From positions 4,030,001 through 4,094,000 of the forward strand of contig NC_063256.1 of assembly GCF_019578655.1 (NCBI RefSeq): a stretch of 64,000 nt of DNA. The letters are read 5' to 3'. Origin of the DNA: Ricinus communis. Its lineage: Eukaryota; Streptophyta; Magnoliopsida; Malpighiales; Euphorbiaceae. Shown here piece after piece: positions 10,285 to 22,417 of this stretch. Under the pieces are notes generated by a model. It searched no databases. It saw nothing but the letters and a program-made list of their open reading frames with translations, and was not told the DNA's origin. Positions within the stretch are counted from its first letter, which is position 1. Every line of letters starts with the position of its first letter. A program made the translations under genes and the position numbers.

Positions 10285-13200
10285 GTGTGATTTCAGGAAT
10301 CAGGAATGCGAGGCTCTTATTGTTTAAAAATATAATACTATTTCTGGGTCTCCCCAGATATCGGATGTAATGGTTCTTTGATATGGAGCTAAAGGTATAT
10401 CAGTCTCTGCTACAGTTTAAAATTTTTAGTAGAATGATTTTTTATTTTTTTTGACAAATATGCTCTGTGATTGAGTTTTGTCTTTATCTGATGATTAAAT
10501 ATTGTATTGAGTTTAGAATATCGCAACAACAATTCCAATCCTCCAAATATTTTGTAAGATTCCTCTAAAGCATCATACTGTCGGGAATTATTGGCCTTGT
10601 AATACCTGTGGGATGCTATTGTTATAAGAAGGAAACTTTGTTTCAAGGGCTATTAAATTGGATGCTTTGGCACTTTCATCGAAAATCAATAATATATATA
10701 ATTCTACATTGAGTTGGTCCAATATCTACAAAATCTAGCCTTAGGATTCCTAAAATTTGAGTCCCAATTCCATGTCTTCTAGGGAGGAGTCACTTAAATG
10801 GTTCTGATCTTGAGACAGCAAAGAATATATAAGCTTCAAATGCTGCTACCCACTTGCATATACGGACAATAGTAAATGTATGTAGATTTCAATGAATAAA
10901 GGGCTAAAGAAATATAAGAAAAAACAGAGGGGAATAAGTTAAATCCATCAGGAAGAGAGGACTGCAGTTTTAATAGTTAGCTGTAAAGACAAGATTCACG
11001 AGAGGAAGGGATATCCTCAAATAGAACAAGAAAGAGCAAAGTTTTGAACTGTAAGGATGAGTTACCTCTGCATTGCGGACATGTATGTATGATACTTGAG
11101 AATTTAATTTGCTTTATCATGATCAATAACTGTTCTATTGTTCTTTAATTCTTTTTTTTTTTAATTTTAAGAGTAAATTGAGTCAAGACTAGTTAGATTG
11201 AAATTATATTCTCATTGTTAGCTTGAGGTGAGGCTTCTGCATTATAGTGTCCTAATATATTTAATTAGGAAATACTGCTCATCTCACCCTAGCTTCCCCA
11301 TTCCATGCAGTAAAAGGATGCTGGTGGTTTTGGGTCAGGTTGAGTTGTGTCATCCAAGGTGTAATTCATCATTAGATGTATTATCAGGAAGGAGTCAGTA
11401 TTGCCTAAATTATTTGAGGGAATATCTTCCCATGACTCCATTTTGGCTTTGTCAATCTAGTCATGGGGTAATGGAAAAAGATGCGCCTAACAAAGATTCT
11501 AGAAATCAGACCTCACATAATGGGGCAAGTATGACATTTATTGCTTTAGTGAAAAGAAACAGTCATGTCTCGCCCTAATTATTGGAAAATTTGGCTACTC
11601 CAACAGTATGTTCTTATCTCTCTTTATATATTAAATTAATAGATGATTAATATAAATTTATTATTATAATTATTCATATATATGTTAGTCATTGAATGCC
11701 GAAATATAATGCATATTCATATATATGTATATTCATATATATGTATCATTCGAAATATAATGCATATTCATATATATGTATCATTGGTTTGTTCAGCAGT
11801 AGCCTTTTGTTAATTTTGTCGAATATACTGATTTACTGTAGCTCAAGACATAAGATTGAACCTTGATCCTCATTTGTTGGTTTACTATCATGCTCATCAT
11901 TCCTGGGGACATTCTTGGGGTTCAAATTTGATGTGACAAAGTTGGTACTTCAATCTGAGTTTGACATGGATATCTTCGATCCCTTTTTACCATTTGATTT
12001 GTGTAATAGTAGATGATGATTTACAAATTCTAGAGCCAAGACTGACTCTTAAGTTAAACTAATTGTGAAAAATGCTTTAACGGAAGATTATTGTCTAATT
12101 CCTTTTATTGCATTGAAAAGTCTTATCTTTCTTGGAGCTCTTTCACATCAAGATGGAATTGCTTGTTTTTTCACCTCTAAACCAAAAGTCTATTTTTGTT
12201 GTCTGCACATATATGTACATATTACCTCATCTATTCTTTTAGCTGCGCAGCAACAAAAAAAAACCCAATTACCAGTCACAGCCATCTCATTTCTTGCATA
12301 GTGCTGATCCTAAATTGAGTTCAATCCTACACAGTGGTATCACTGGAAGTCTGCAACGAGTAATACAACTGCAATCCAGCCATTAACGCTTCTCTAAGAG
12401 GCAGGAAAATCTTATGTATTGGTAACATGTATCTGTTTATCCTTTTAAATTTGCTTAGCGCTTATTAATTTATCTTTATAAATCCTGCAATATTCAGTTC
12501 ATAAAATTATACATGTATAGTAATCAACATAATAGTGACATACTGCTAACGTCATTTTTAACGTGTGCTGGACATAAAATTGCAGAGCGATAAATCTCTT
12601 TATTAATTTAGTGGGATAGTGACAAGTTCCTTTTGTTTCTCTTTTCCTGATTCCTGAGGCCATATTCTTCTCATCTTCTTTCCATGCTTTTGGATTTGTG
12701 AGATCTCTTCCTGTAATGGGTCCCTTTAAAGAATAATAATTGATGAAGCACCTTTGCTTAAATGACTTTTGATTCACCGGACCTTCTCCTACTGACCTTA
12801 AAGAAAAGAAAAGAAAAGAAAAAAATACCAGGGCCGTTTGGCATCATCCTAGAATCTCCTTTACCTGTTGTGGAATATATTAAAGCAAGAAAGGAGCCTT
12901 CAAGTACAGCAGCTGGTTAAAGAGAAAGGTACTTCAATAACTCTTCTTTGCTTTTCTTGTTTTTCAAACATTTGGGCCACATGCTATTAAAACGTTTCAA
13001 TAATTTTTATTCCTTTCTTTGAATATGAACTATGAAGTCGCCACCAAGAAATTATAGTCCAATGGACATAAGTGGGTGACTTCTTATGAAGAACTTGCTG
13101 TTAAACTGGACCTACCAATTCTTGGGTCCACTTCTTTTGAAGTTTTTATCTAAGGGATGGCATTTTTCACCCTATCTTCGCTGTCTCATACTCAACTTTC

Positions 13201-15290
13201 AGTTGATGATAATACAGCTCGAGTCAACTGATTGAAATCTTTCAGTTAAAAAATATGACACATAGAGAGACTGTCTTAAAACACTTTCATGCATGCAGAT
13301 TTCTTCTACTTCCTTTGCTTTTCATAAAAAAAGAAAGAAAGAAAACATAGAGCTCCCACTTTCTTTTAATTGTTTGTTTAAATTATTACTTAAGTGGTAA
13401 TCTAACCTTTCATTACTTAATTTTTGATTCCTGCGACAATGAACGCAGCAGACCAACTGAATGTATGGCACTGAGATGGCAATGCTTTGAGAGATCAATC
13501 ATTGGATTTTGATTCCATTTGATCAAAATTCTTGACCGAAACCCAAGAAATCTGAAGATCGATCTGATTCAACTGACTTTTACGATTTGTTGTTGGCCAT
13601 TTTTGTTTCCCTTTTCCTTTCTTTTCTTTTCTTGGTGAAAATTCTTTTCTTTCTCAGTTTGAGCATGGATATGGATTACAGAGTTAAAGCTAACAACACC
13701 CCCTTTGGAATAATTTCCTTTAAAGAAGTTGATTGCTTTCAAACTATAAAAAGGTTTGCAGCCAGAAGTACGTGGACCTTTTTGTCATTTCATGAATTTC
13801 TCTCTTTGTTTTTCAGACAAAGCTAATCTTGTTACTTCACGTCAGGATGTCTCTGTATCATAACTCGGATAATAATAAGAGTGTCTCTCTCGTAAGGCCA
13901 GATAATAAAAAGATATATTCAGACACTAAGAAATTGAAATCCATGTCCAAAACTTTACCACAAAATGATAGATAGAAACTTTAGTTTCCTGTAAATTTAT
14001 CATTGAAAGGAAAGGAATCACTTGCATAATTCAAAAGCAAGTTCAATAATTATTCATCAATCATGATCCTTATGGGGAATTTCTTTTTAAGCAAATAAAG
14101 AAAAAGAAAAGTTTCTAAAGTGGGAGCATGGATGAGTAGATGCGCAAGAAACTTGATTTTTCTTTGCTTGATGCCTTAGCTTTGATTTTCTTGAGATTCC
14201 AGTAGTTAATTCTGATAGATAAAATTAATATAAGGGTAAATGTAGTCTTAAAAAGGGAGGTTTTTATTTAGTGATTCATCGATGGTACGTGAAGCAGCAT
14301 TGGTGCCGTACGATAAACATGCAATACGGCCAATAGACAGTCTGTGCGTTGAAACTGGAAGCCTTTAAGATTCTCTTCTAAGTGGATAATCTTAAACATG
14401 TGTCTCCTTTTCTTGGTTCATTTTTTATGGAAGAAAATGTTTATAGTTACACTTACAAAGGAACTTTTATCTTCATTTAATAAGATGGCTTGATTTGATT
14501 CACCTTTTCCACACTATTTTATTTTATAAGATAAAATACATAGATCAAGTTTGGGGGTCCTAAAATCTAAGGTTAGATTCTTTGATTCCTCTAGCCCTAC
14601 AAAGAACAAAAAGAATCTGCCAATCTCACTACACCCTACTCAAAAAAGGAATAGGAAAAGAAAAAGAAAAAGAAAAAGAAAAAGAAAGAAAGAAAATTTA
14701 AGAAAAAAATTAAAGTAAGAAAGACCTATTTGGTTATCCCTTTCAGTCACCAAAAGAAATAAATCCATTATAGCTACTCTTATCACAAAATTACTAATAC
14801 TTCTTCCAAGTTTCTAAGGAGTGTTGAGAAAGTTGAACCCATTATTCATCATGGTGGGGCTAACCTAACTCAGCAGGGAATCAAAACAGAGAGAAAAGAG
14901 AAGTGGGAAAACAGCAAGAGCAAGATAAAAACAAACCATACACTTTTCCTCTTTTCTCTCCTTTTAAGAAGACTCAATTTGAAACTGTGTTGCTTTCTCT
15001 GTTTTTCCTGCATCATAGATTCTTTCCCACCCTCTCCTCCTCCCCCTTTCTTTCAAGTCAAAGAAAAAATAAGAAACAAATAGAAATCTATTTTCTTTCT
15101 TTCTCTTTTTTTTTTTTTTTTTCTTAAAATAAAGAAAAGGAAAAGTTAAGTAATGAAATGAAGAAGTAGCCACAGGCCACAGCTAGCTCAATGGGCATAT
15201 ATTCCCCTTACAACATTACCCCACTTAATGTTTCCAGATATGGAGTGATAACATAGGACACAACACAATACACACAAACACACCCCCCAA
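10285..15290. other. Long intergenic stretch; no gene seen
   Basis: About 5 kb of AT-rich DNA with tandem ATTCATATATATGTAT motifs near 11705-11785 and AAAG-rich runs near 14655-14695. The longest open stretch (11228-11578, plus strand, about 116 codons) has no recognisable motif, no exon context and a random-looking composition. I cannot exclude a non-coding RNA. Confidence 0.55.
14655..14700. repeat. AAAAAG/AAAG microsatellite-like run
   Basis: About 45 bases of repeated GAAAAA/GAAA units lie upstream of the MYB-CC gene. Simple sequence; no function inferred. Confidence 0.7.
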
Positions 15291-15301
15291 CAACTCCAAA
15301 A

Positions 15302-15310
15302 TTTATAAAG
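15302..15310 (+). promoter_or_regulatory. Possible TATA box of the MYB-CC gene
   Basis: TTTATAAAG lies about 155 bases before the ATG at 15465, a normal leader length for a plant transcription factor. Placement only. Confidence 0.35.
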
Positions 15311-15464
15311 AGAAGGACACCAGCTGCCACTTATTCAATTCAAACCTTACCTCATAAAAGAAAGAAGAAGAAAAAGAAAAGGGTCACCATTCACTACCCA
15401 TAATAAATTTTTTATGTTTCATTACGATTACTACTTGTCTTTCATCCACAACAAATACTGAAAA

Positions 15465-17097
15465 ATGGGTCTCCAAGATTTGCAAAATCAAAATATGAAC
15501 TTGGTTTTATCTACTGATGCAAAACCTAGGCTTAAATGGACACCTGAGTTACATCAAAGATTTGTTGAAGCTGTCAATCAACTTGGAGGAGCAGACAGTT
15601 GAGTATCCATTTATATACATATACATAACCTCAATGATCTTCCTTTCTTTTCTTTTTTTTCTTTTGGAAATAAAATAAAAACAAGAAAAGTAGAGTCTCT
15701 AATTTATTTGTTATCATTATATTATTGGCAGAAGCAACACCAAAGAGTCTGATGAGGGTGATGGGAATTCCTGGACTTACTTTGTACCATCTGAAGAGCC
15801 ATTTACAGGCATTTTCTATATTTTCACAATGATTGGATCAGTCTTCCTTGCTTGTACCAATTTAGGAAATGCAAAATTTCATTGTGTTTCTTTGTTGTTC
15901 TTGCAGAAGTACAGGCTGGGAAAGAGCCAGCTGCTGCACTCACAGTCTCCATCACAATCACAGTCACAGGCCAGCATTGAGAATAAGCAAGAAGGTGAGT
16001 TGCTAACAATGAATCAGATTAAAAAGCTATATGATTGGCAGAAATTTATTTCCGTTTGTATTCTTATATGGCGATGTTGTTTACAGCTTCCTTCCATGCA
16101 GATTACAAAGAGATCCAAAGTACTAATTGCGAATTAAAAGCAGGAATTGCTGAGGAAATTCAAAATCCAACTAATGAGTAATAGTTATAGATAATGTTTA
16201 TGTACTTTGAGGTGAATTTGAATTCATGTGACAGTAAAAGAAGAGTTCTTTTACTGATTAAAAGTGTTGTATTGTGTCGTGTTCAACAGAAGCTTTCAGA
16301 TTGCTCAGGCTCTCCAAATGCAAATGGAAGTTCAGAGAAAACTTCATGAACAGATTGAGGTAGGATCGCGAATTCTCTATCAATATACAGATACTTATCA
16401 TTCCATTGATGAAAGAAAAGTAACGATCCAATTAGGAATGTAATGTAATTTTCAGGTGCAGAGACATTTACAACTGAGAATAGAGGCTCAAGGGAAATAC
16501 TTACGATCAGTATTAAAAAAGGCACAAGAAACACTTTCTGGTTATAATCCTTCTTCTGCAATGGGAATAGAAATTGCGAAAGCTGAACTATCTCGATTAG
16601 TGTCAATGGTTAACACGGGATGTTCAAGCTCTTCAATTTCAGAATTGACAGAAATAGGAAATTCAATCTTGAATGATACAACAGACAAGAATCAAATGAT
16701 CAGAAGAGGGACAGTCTGTTCAGCGGAAAGCTCCTTAACATCATCTGAAAGCTCTGGAAGAAAGGAGGATGATATGCAACAAAAGAATGAGATAGGTGCC
16801 ACCAATAAGTCCATTACTACTTCTCTTGAGCTTCCTTTGATGGATGCTCACCCCCAAGACAAGTCATGGAATAATAATAATAATAACCATAATAACAATA
16901 CTTATCAGCCAACCAATCAAGCAAAAAAGAGAAGTAGCACTACAATAAGTTCTGATGGTATCTGTGTACAGCAGCCAATTGCGAAAAGATCAAGAAATGG
17001 CGAGCAACTAAGAATATTTGATCTCAATAGCCAATATCAGATTGACTTCGAACCAGGGTCAACAAGAGCTATAGACTTAAATTGCCAGGGATTTTGA
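15465..17097 (+). CDS. PHL8: MYB-CC (GARP) transcription factor, PHL8-like
   Basis: Six exons (15465-15597, 15732-15808, 15907-15994, 16102-16177, 16290-16359, 16456-17097) join in frame into 361 residues. Residues 23-75 are the single MYB-like DNA-binding domain: RLKWTPELHQRFVEAVNQLG, ATPKSLMRVMGIPGLTLYH, then KSHLQKYRLGKS. The MYB-CC coiled coil (about 126-175) carries LQMQMEVQRKLHEQIE. The C-terminus is Asn/Ser-rich with two DLN motifs (337-339 and 355-357), which resemble EAR-type repression motifs. The family includes PHR1, the phosphate-starvation regulator, and binds P1BS-like sites as dimers. The N-terminus around MNLVLSTDAKPRLKW fits PHL8 best, but that subgroup call is from memory. 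The intron after SHLQ has a GC donor (15809-15810), not GT; the other introns are GT-AG. Confidence 0.85.
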
Positions 17098-17272
17098 GCA
17101 AGTCTAGAGTTCTTGGGAGCTTTATACTGTTAAGGGTTTTAGTAAATAATATATAGTACTCTATGAAGCAGTAGCAAAGTTAATTAATGTTAAACTAAAA
17201 TCTTTGTTTATAAACTATGTATACATTGGTATATGTCTGGACTCTCTGCGACTTCTCAAAGTATTTCCATAT

Positions 17273-17275
<3 letters not shown>

Positions 17276-17305
<30 letters not shown>
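17276..17305. repeat. (AC)15 microsatellite
   Basis: Thirty bases of uninterrupted AC dinucleotide lie in the 3' flank of the MYB-CC gene. Likely polymorphic in length. Confidence 0.95.
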
Positions 17306-17309
<4 letters not shown>

Positions 17310-18030
17310 GGAAAAATTGGTATAGATATTATATTATGTGAAGACATGCATCTATATTTCTAGCTTTTTTCCCTTCTTGTTTCTTTCTCTCTGTATATGT
17401 TCGAAATTCCTAAAGCTGCCAAGAAAAAATTGCTTTCAATGGTTACAGAGTTCTAAGTGTCGCTGTAGAGCAATATACATCTGTTTTAAGGTGACAAGGG
17501 TTCGCTTATCTGGTCAATTGTGTTGATGATGCAACCTTATGCCTTCCAAATTTATTGGGGATCTTCAAGGGGAACCGCAAGTTGATAACATTTCTATTAA
17601 CCATTCCATTATTTTACTCTTGATTATTCCAATAATAAGTAATTGCACAAAGACATATTATATTTGCTAAAGAGACTTGAAGTGAACGTTTTAGGAGTCT
17701 TTCAAAGTGAAAAGGCAAGGCATAGACAAAGAAAATAAATAAAAAAATTAAAGCACAAAGAAGAACAATATCAGATTATCACAATAATAAAGTTAGAAAG
17801 GCAGCAGCAGCAGCAACAGAATACCAGAGAGCAAGGAATCATCATTGCAGCAAAATCATCAAGCAGCGCAACAATAAGTGAATCATGAATCATTAGCTAA
17901 ACCATGCGTATGGTTTAATATATTACTTCTTAAGGAACTTTGATTAACTTTTTTTGCTAGGCCTGCAAGCTCAATTATTAAATACACCACAATGGCCAAT
18001 ATATGCAGCCAGCCCTTTCGCTTTCTTATG
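17310..18030. other. Intergenic between MYB-CC and GMC oxidoreductase genes
   Basis: The stretch is AT-rich with A-rich and CAG/CAA-rich runs near 17805-17835. I see no coding exon. The last part must hold the promoter of the oxidoreductase gene, but no clear TATA box was found. Confidence 0.5.
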
Positions 18031-18065
18031 GTATCTTTATGGGAGGGAAACTGGAAGTGCAAAAG

Positions 18066-20024
18066 ATGGATTATCCAGTAATCATCCATGGTCATTATCT
18101 TCTAGCAGCTTTTTTCTTTCTGCTTGTGAACTTGTCTAAATCATCTCCATTGCTTCAAGGTATTGCTTCACTGCTTCTATATAATTACAGCTTTTACTTA
18201 GATACACGACACATTGACTCTCTCACTCTCTCCTTACATATATATTTTACACACACATATATATATACTGTTAATTGAGCTCCAACTGAGATTCAAATTC
18301 CTATATAACCTGAGGACGAGTCCACTACTAGTATAGGAACAATATACATGACATGTCAGTTCTAATAGGTTCTGTTACGTTTCCTCATTGTAGGAAAAAT
18401 TATCCCTTACATGACTTCAGATGTCAACGAGGTCTCAGGCAAGTCCTTTGACTACATAGTTGTCGGGGGAGGCACTGCGGGATGCCCCCTGGCAGCAACC
18501 CTTTCAGAAAGGTTCTCTGTGCTATTGGTAGAACGAGGTGGCTCTCCCTATGGAAATCCCTTGGTATGGAATAAGATGTACTATGGTTTCGCATTGCTCC
18601 AAACTGATGAGTTCTCATCAGTGGCTGAAAGTTTCATTTCCAAGGATGGAGTTCAGGGTCATAGAGGGCGAGTGCTTGGAGGATCGTCCGCAATAAATGG
18701 TGCCTTTTATAGCAGAGCTAGTAATGATTTTGTTAAAAGAATTGGGTGGGATGAAGAGCTAGTGAAGGAAGCGTACGAGTGGGTGGAGTCTAAAATTGTT
18801 TTCAGACCTGAGCTGTCCATATGGCAATCTGTTCTTGAATTTGGTCTTCTTGAGGCAGGATTTCTTCCTTATAACGGATTTAGCTGGGATCATATTGAGG
18901 GTACAAAGATTGGCGGGACTACCTATGATGAATTTGGAGTAAGGCACACCTCAGCTGATCTTCTGGGAGCAGGAAATCTAGAAAATATCACAGTTCTTTT
19001 ATATGCAACCGTAAAGAACATCATTTTCCATAACAATGGTGAGTCAAGATATCAGTCAGAAAGCAAAAAATAAATTCATCTCTCACCTATTAATATCTTC
19101 TTGGATAATACCTCTCTGGATGCTTATATATTCTCTTTCAATGATGCAGGTTCGGAAAATGAGAGAATAGCCCATGGCATTAGGTTCATTAAGAGCAATG
19201 GCAGCACAGATCAAATATATGAAGCTTACCTCAATCAACCAAAGAACTCGAGCTCATGGGGAGATGTTATTTTGTCAGCAGGAGCATTAGGCAGTCCTCA
19301 AATTCTAATGTTAAGTGGCATTGGACCACAAAAGCATCTTAAGAACTTCAGTATCCCACTTGTTTGGGACCTGAAAGGGGTTGGCCAAGAGATGAAAGAC
19401 AACCCTGCTATTGCCCTTCTAGCAGACACAAATGCGGAATATCGGCTGCCAGATACGCCTCAAGTCGTGGGAATTGCGAAGGACTTCAAATTCATAGTAG
19501 AAGGCGGAATATTACCAATAAGCTTCAACGCAACGAGAATGCCAATTGCAGTCAAGCTTGCATTTCCAGAATCTAAAGGCAAGCTGAAATTGTACAACAC
19601 AGATCCTAGGCAAAACCCATTGGTGAAATTCAACTATCTAGCAGAGGAAAAAGACTTGGACGGTTGTGTGGAGATGGCCCAATTGCTTCAAAGGGTATCA
19701 AGGTCCGAGTCTGTTGCTCTGTTCCTGAGGAGTGAACCTCAGAATAATCTGTTATCCAGTCCTCATGAACTGAGAGATTTCTGTAAGAAGAACGTGAGGA
19801 CTTATTATCATTATCATGGAGGATGTACTGTTGGATCAGTTGTTGATAATGATTACAAAGTCTATGGAGTAAAGGGTCTGAGAGTAATAGATGGATCAAC
19901 TTTCTTGGAATCCCCAGGCACAAACCCAATGGCTACTTTATTGATGCTGGGAAGATATCAAGGGATCAGAATTCTAAGAGACAGGGAGAATACTTCTATA
20001 TTTAATAATCAAGAACAACCTTAG
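18066..20024 (+). CDS. GMC oxidoreductase, (R)-mandelonitrile lyase-like / HOTHEAD family
   Basis: Three exons (18066-18159, 18394-19038, 19150-20024) give 537 residues, close to the usual ~550. A signal peptide (residues 1-25, core YLLAAFFFLLVNL) predicts entry to the secretory path. The FAD-binding loop is VVGGGTAGC (54-62), the family motif RGRVLGGSSAINGA follows, and GMC signature 2 is GALGSPQILMLSGIG. The active-site region YYHYHGG is at 465-471 and GTNP ends near residue 506, giving the His and Asn of the GMC catalytic pair. Members of this family include almond-type FAD hydroxynitrile lyases, which split mandelonitrile into HCN and benzaldehyde, and HOTHEAD, involved in cutin monomer synthesis. 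Which substrate this enzyme uses cannot be read from sequence. In-frame upstream ATGs at 18039 and 18003 exist; I chose 18066 because it puts the hydrophobic core near the N-terminus. Confidence 0.85.
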
Positions 20025-20029
20025 CAAAC

Positions 20030-20470
20030 TCTTAACTTAAGAAATACATATCATATCACCAGTTAATGTTAAATACTTCTCCCTTTAATCATAGCGTACT
20101 TTGTCGCAATCAATTCAATTTAGCTATGAATTGCCTCTAGCCTCTTCAAGTGCAGCTCTTGAATGTGGCTATTCCGTATAACACTATCTAAGTTCATAAT
20201 TTGGTAGATAAACGCAGAGTTGCATCTTTTATGGTCATCAGATGATAGATGATTTTTATGACTTTGATTTAAATTGACCATTTTAGGATAGAGAAATATA
20301 GAATCATCTCATCCTGCTGTGTACAAAATTAGCTATGCACAAAAGCAAGAAATGGAGAAAAAGTACGCAACTCATATATTATCCAAGGGGAACTCAAGAA
20401 AACAATTATTTTATGTACAAACTCTTTCAGAAATAGAAATGCACACAAAAAAACCCAAACAAAAATTATC
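20030..20470. other. Convergent gap between oxidoreductase and RING gene
   Basis: Both genes end into this gap, so it should contain two 3' UTRs. No exon is seen. Confidence 0.5.
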
Positions 20471-20471
20471 A

Positions 20472-21173
20472 CTAACCCTCCCTTTCCTGATCAGGACTTG
20501 GAGTAGAATTATCATCGACATCATTAGACTCACTTGAAGGAGTTTGATTAGAATCATCATTTCTCCTATTACTACTACTACTGTTGAAAGAGAAACTAAC
20601 CCAAATCTCTCTTCTCCTCTCTCTCCCTCCTTCTCCTTCTTCTTCATGATCTCTCTTCTTGCTCAACTCCTCATCATCAACAGGCATCTTATATCTACAA
20701 ACAGGGCAAGACCCATGAATCCCCAACCACTTCTCTATACAATTACCATGAAACCTATGCTTACAGGGCATCTCTTTCACCACAGCCCCAGCACCAATCT
20801 CCCACTCCTCTAAACAAATAGCACACTCGCTATCACGATCACCAATTTCTTGAACATCTACACTAGGCAAGGACTCTATTGATGCCCTAGAGGCAGGTGG
20901 GTGGCCGTTCTTGGCAGCTAGTTCTCTAAGAAGAGAATCCAAACTTTCAGTTCCTTCTATCACCACCATACCCTGAGTAAAAGGGTTGATTAGGATGATT
21001 CTTTCATGTCGAGAGGTTGTTTCTTGATTTTCTTGATCTGGGTTTTCTGTGTTTGTGTTTGTGGTGGTGGAAGTAAAGCCTAAGATGAAAGGCAAGAACA
21101 AAGACAGATCTCTGTGTCTTAGGAATCTTTCAAAGGCTGAAGATAGTTCAGGTACTTGAGTTTCAGAAGCCAT
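20472..21173 (-). CDS. RING-H2 E3 ubiquitin ligase, MPSR1-like
   Basis: A single uninterrupted frame encodes 233 residues. The N-terminal part has a hydrophobic stretch LSLFLPFILGF (23-33) and the block ILINPFTQGMVVIEG (60-74). A C3H2C3 RING-H2 finger spans about 117-159, with CAICLEEW, CKHRFHGNC and CPVCR. An acidic and basic, Ser/Asn-rich tail follows. The arrangement matches Arabidopsis MPSR1 (At1g26800 in memory), a cytosolic, stress-induced ligase that marks misfolded proteins for the proteasome. The NPFTQGMVV block outside the RING makes this more specific than a general RING call. No introns, as in that gene. Confidence 0.85.
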   Translation of the reverse strand: MASETQVPELSSAFERFLRHRDLSLFLPFILGFTSTTTNTNTENPDQENQETTSRHERIILINPFTQGMVVIEGTESLDSLLRELAAKNGHPPASRASIESLPSVDVQEIGDRDSECAICLEEWEIGAGAVVKEMPCKHRFHGNCIEKWLGIHGSCPVCRYKMPVDDEELSKKRDHEEEGEGGRERRREIWVSFSFNSSSSNRRNDDSNQTPSSESNDVDDNSTPSPDQEREG

Positions 21174-21179
21174 TGATCG

Positions 21180-22410
21180 AAATAAGTGTGCGAGAACCTT
21201 GAGAGAAAGAAAAGAAAGGAAGTATCTAAGAGAAAAAGAGAAGTGAGAAGATAGCCAGGCGTAACAATGGAGAGAGAAGAATATAAGAGCCCATAGGAAT
21301 TAGAGAGAGGAAAGTGGTAGAAAGATCTGGAATTCTGTGTGTTGCTGCTGCTGTTTATCATGTTTATCCTGTCACCTAATAATAAGCTGTCTTTGTCCAG
21401 CTGCAAACTTTGAAGGGAAGATATTTTTATGATGGAGTGGACTTGGCTGGGCAACCTCATCATCATCAATCATCTTGCAAAATATTACCCTAACAACATA
21501 GTATCTGAATTCATCAAATAAAATAAAAAGTTATATTACTCTTCACAATGGTAATATTCATTACTACTGCTGAAAGAGCCATCATCAGCAGAGAAATAAT
21601 ATTATTAATTAAAACTTTTAAAATGCTAAGCAAATATATTATATTTCAAGTTTTTCTCTTCCAAAATTATTATTATCATTTGTCATATATGAGAAGCATA
21701 AAATGATTTGCTAACTTTGACAAAGAAAGAATACTTCGGTAATTGCTTTCAGTATTATTCGGCAAAAGAAAAGTCTACGTGACTTGGTCCAAGTGGTAGT
21801 TTAATTGGGTTATGATCGTCAATCTAGAGCCATCTCCAACGATGAATTTAGAAAATACAAATTCTAGCCTAATATTCAACTTTGCTGACTGAAATTCCCT
21901 TTCCATTTAATTTTACATAATCTTTTACTATTCCCTATTTTAAAATAATCTCATTCATAGTTAGAACATATTGTGAGAATATATTTATAATCAAACTTTT
22001 CTATTTTTGATGTATAAATAAAAACCCTTGAAGGAAATGAATATTAATTGATATCTTTGTGCATTTCTTTTATATAGAACGGAAAGTAAATAGAAAATAA
22101 ATACACAGAATCAGGTTATAGTAACTAATGAGCTAGGGGTCCACCAAACGTTTTTAAACACCAAGTGCCACTCCATTTACCATTATCTTCGTTGCTATCG
22201 CATTTGGTGAGGGCGCCTGTTTACTCTCTCTCTCTCTCATACACACACCAACTGTTTGATAAAGTTCCTGAAAGAAAGAAAGTTTCTTTTGCCTTCAAGA
22301 AAATTACATGTGGAATTCATCTCATCTGGGTGATATTATCTCGTTTAGCAGGTTCTTGTAATGTGATCATCTTGTCAGATCGTTCTGGGTGTTACTAGTT
22401 ATCAATATAT
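21180..22410. other. Divergent gap between RING and uL18 genes
   Basis: The genes on either side point away from each other, so this ~1.2 kb holds both promoters. A GAGA/CTCT-rich leader-like tract lies at 21190-21330 next to the RING gene, and a (CT)n run lies near 22226-22240 before the uL18 gene. No coding exon is recognised. Confidence 0.5.
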
Positions 22411-22417
22411 CCACAAC

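Noticed and set aside
11228..11578. Open frame of 116 codons in the 10-15 kb gap
   Set aside because: No family match I recognise, no splice context and no promoter. Composition looks random, so I did not call a gene.
11705..11785. Tandem ATTCATATATATGTAT units resembling a short repeat array
   Set aside because: Simple AT-rich tandem repeat without unique spacers; not a CRISPR array and not expected in a plant nucleus.
14903..15127. Overlapping open frames on both strands before the MYB-CC gene
   Set aside because: Translations are Phe/Ser- or Lys/Arg-rich products of a CT/GA-rich leader-like region, not protein-like.
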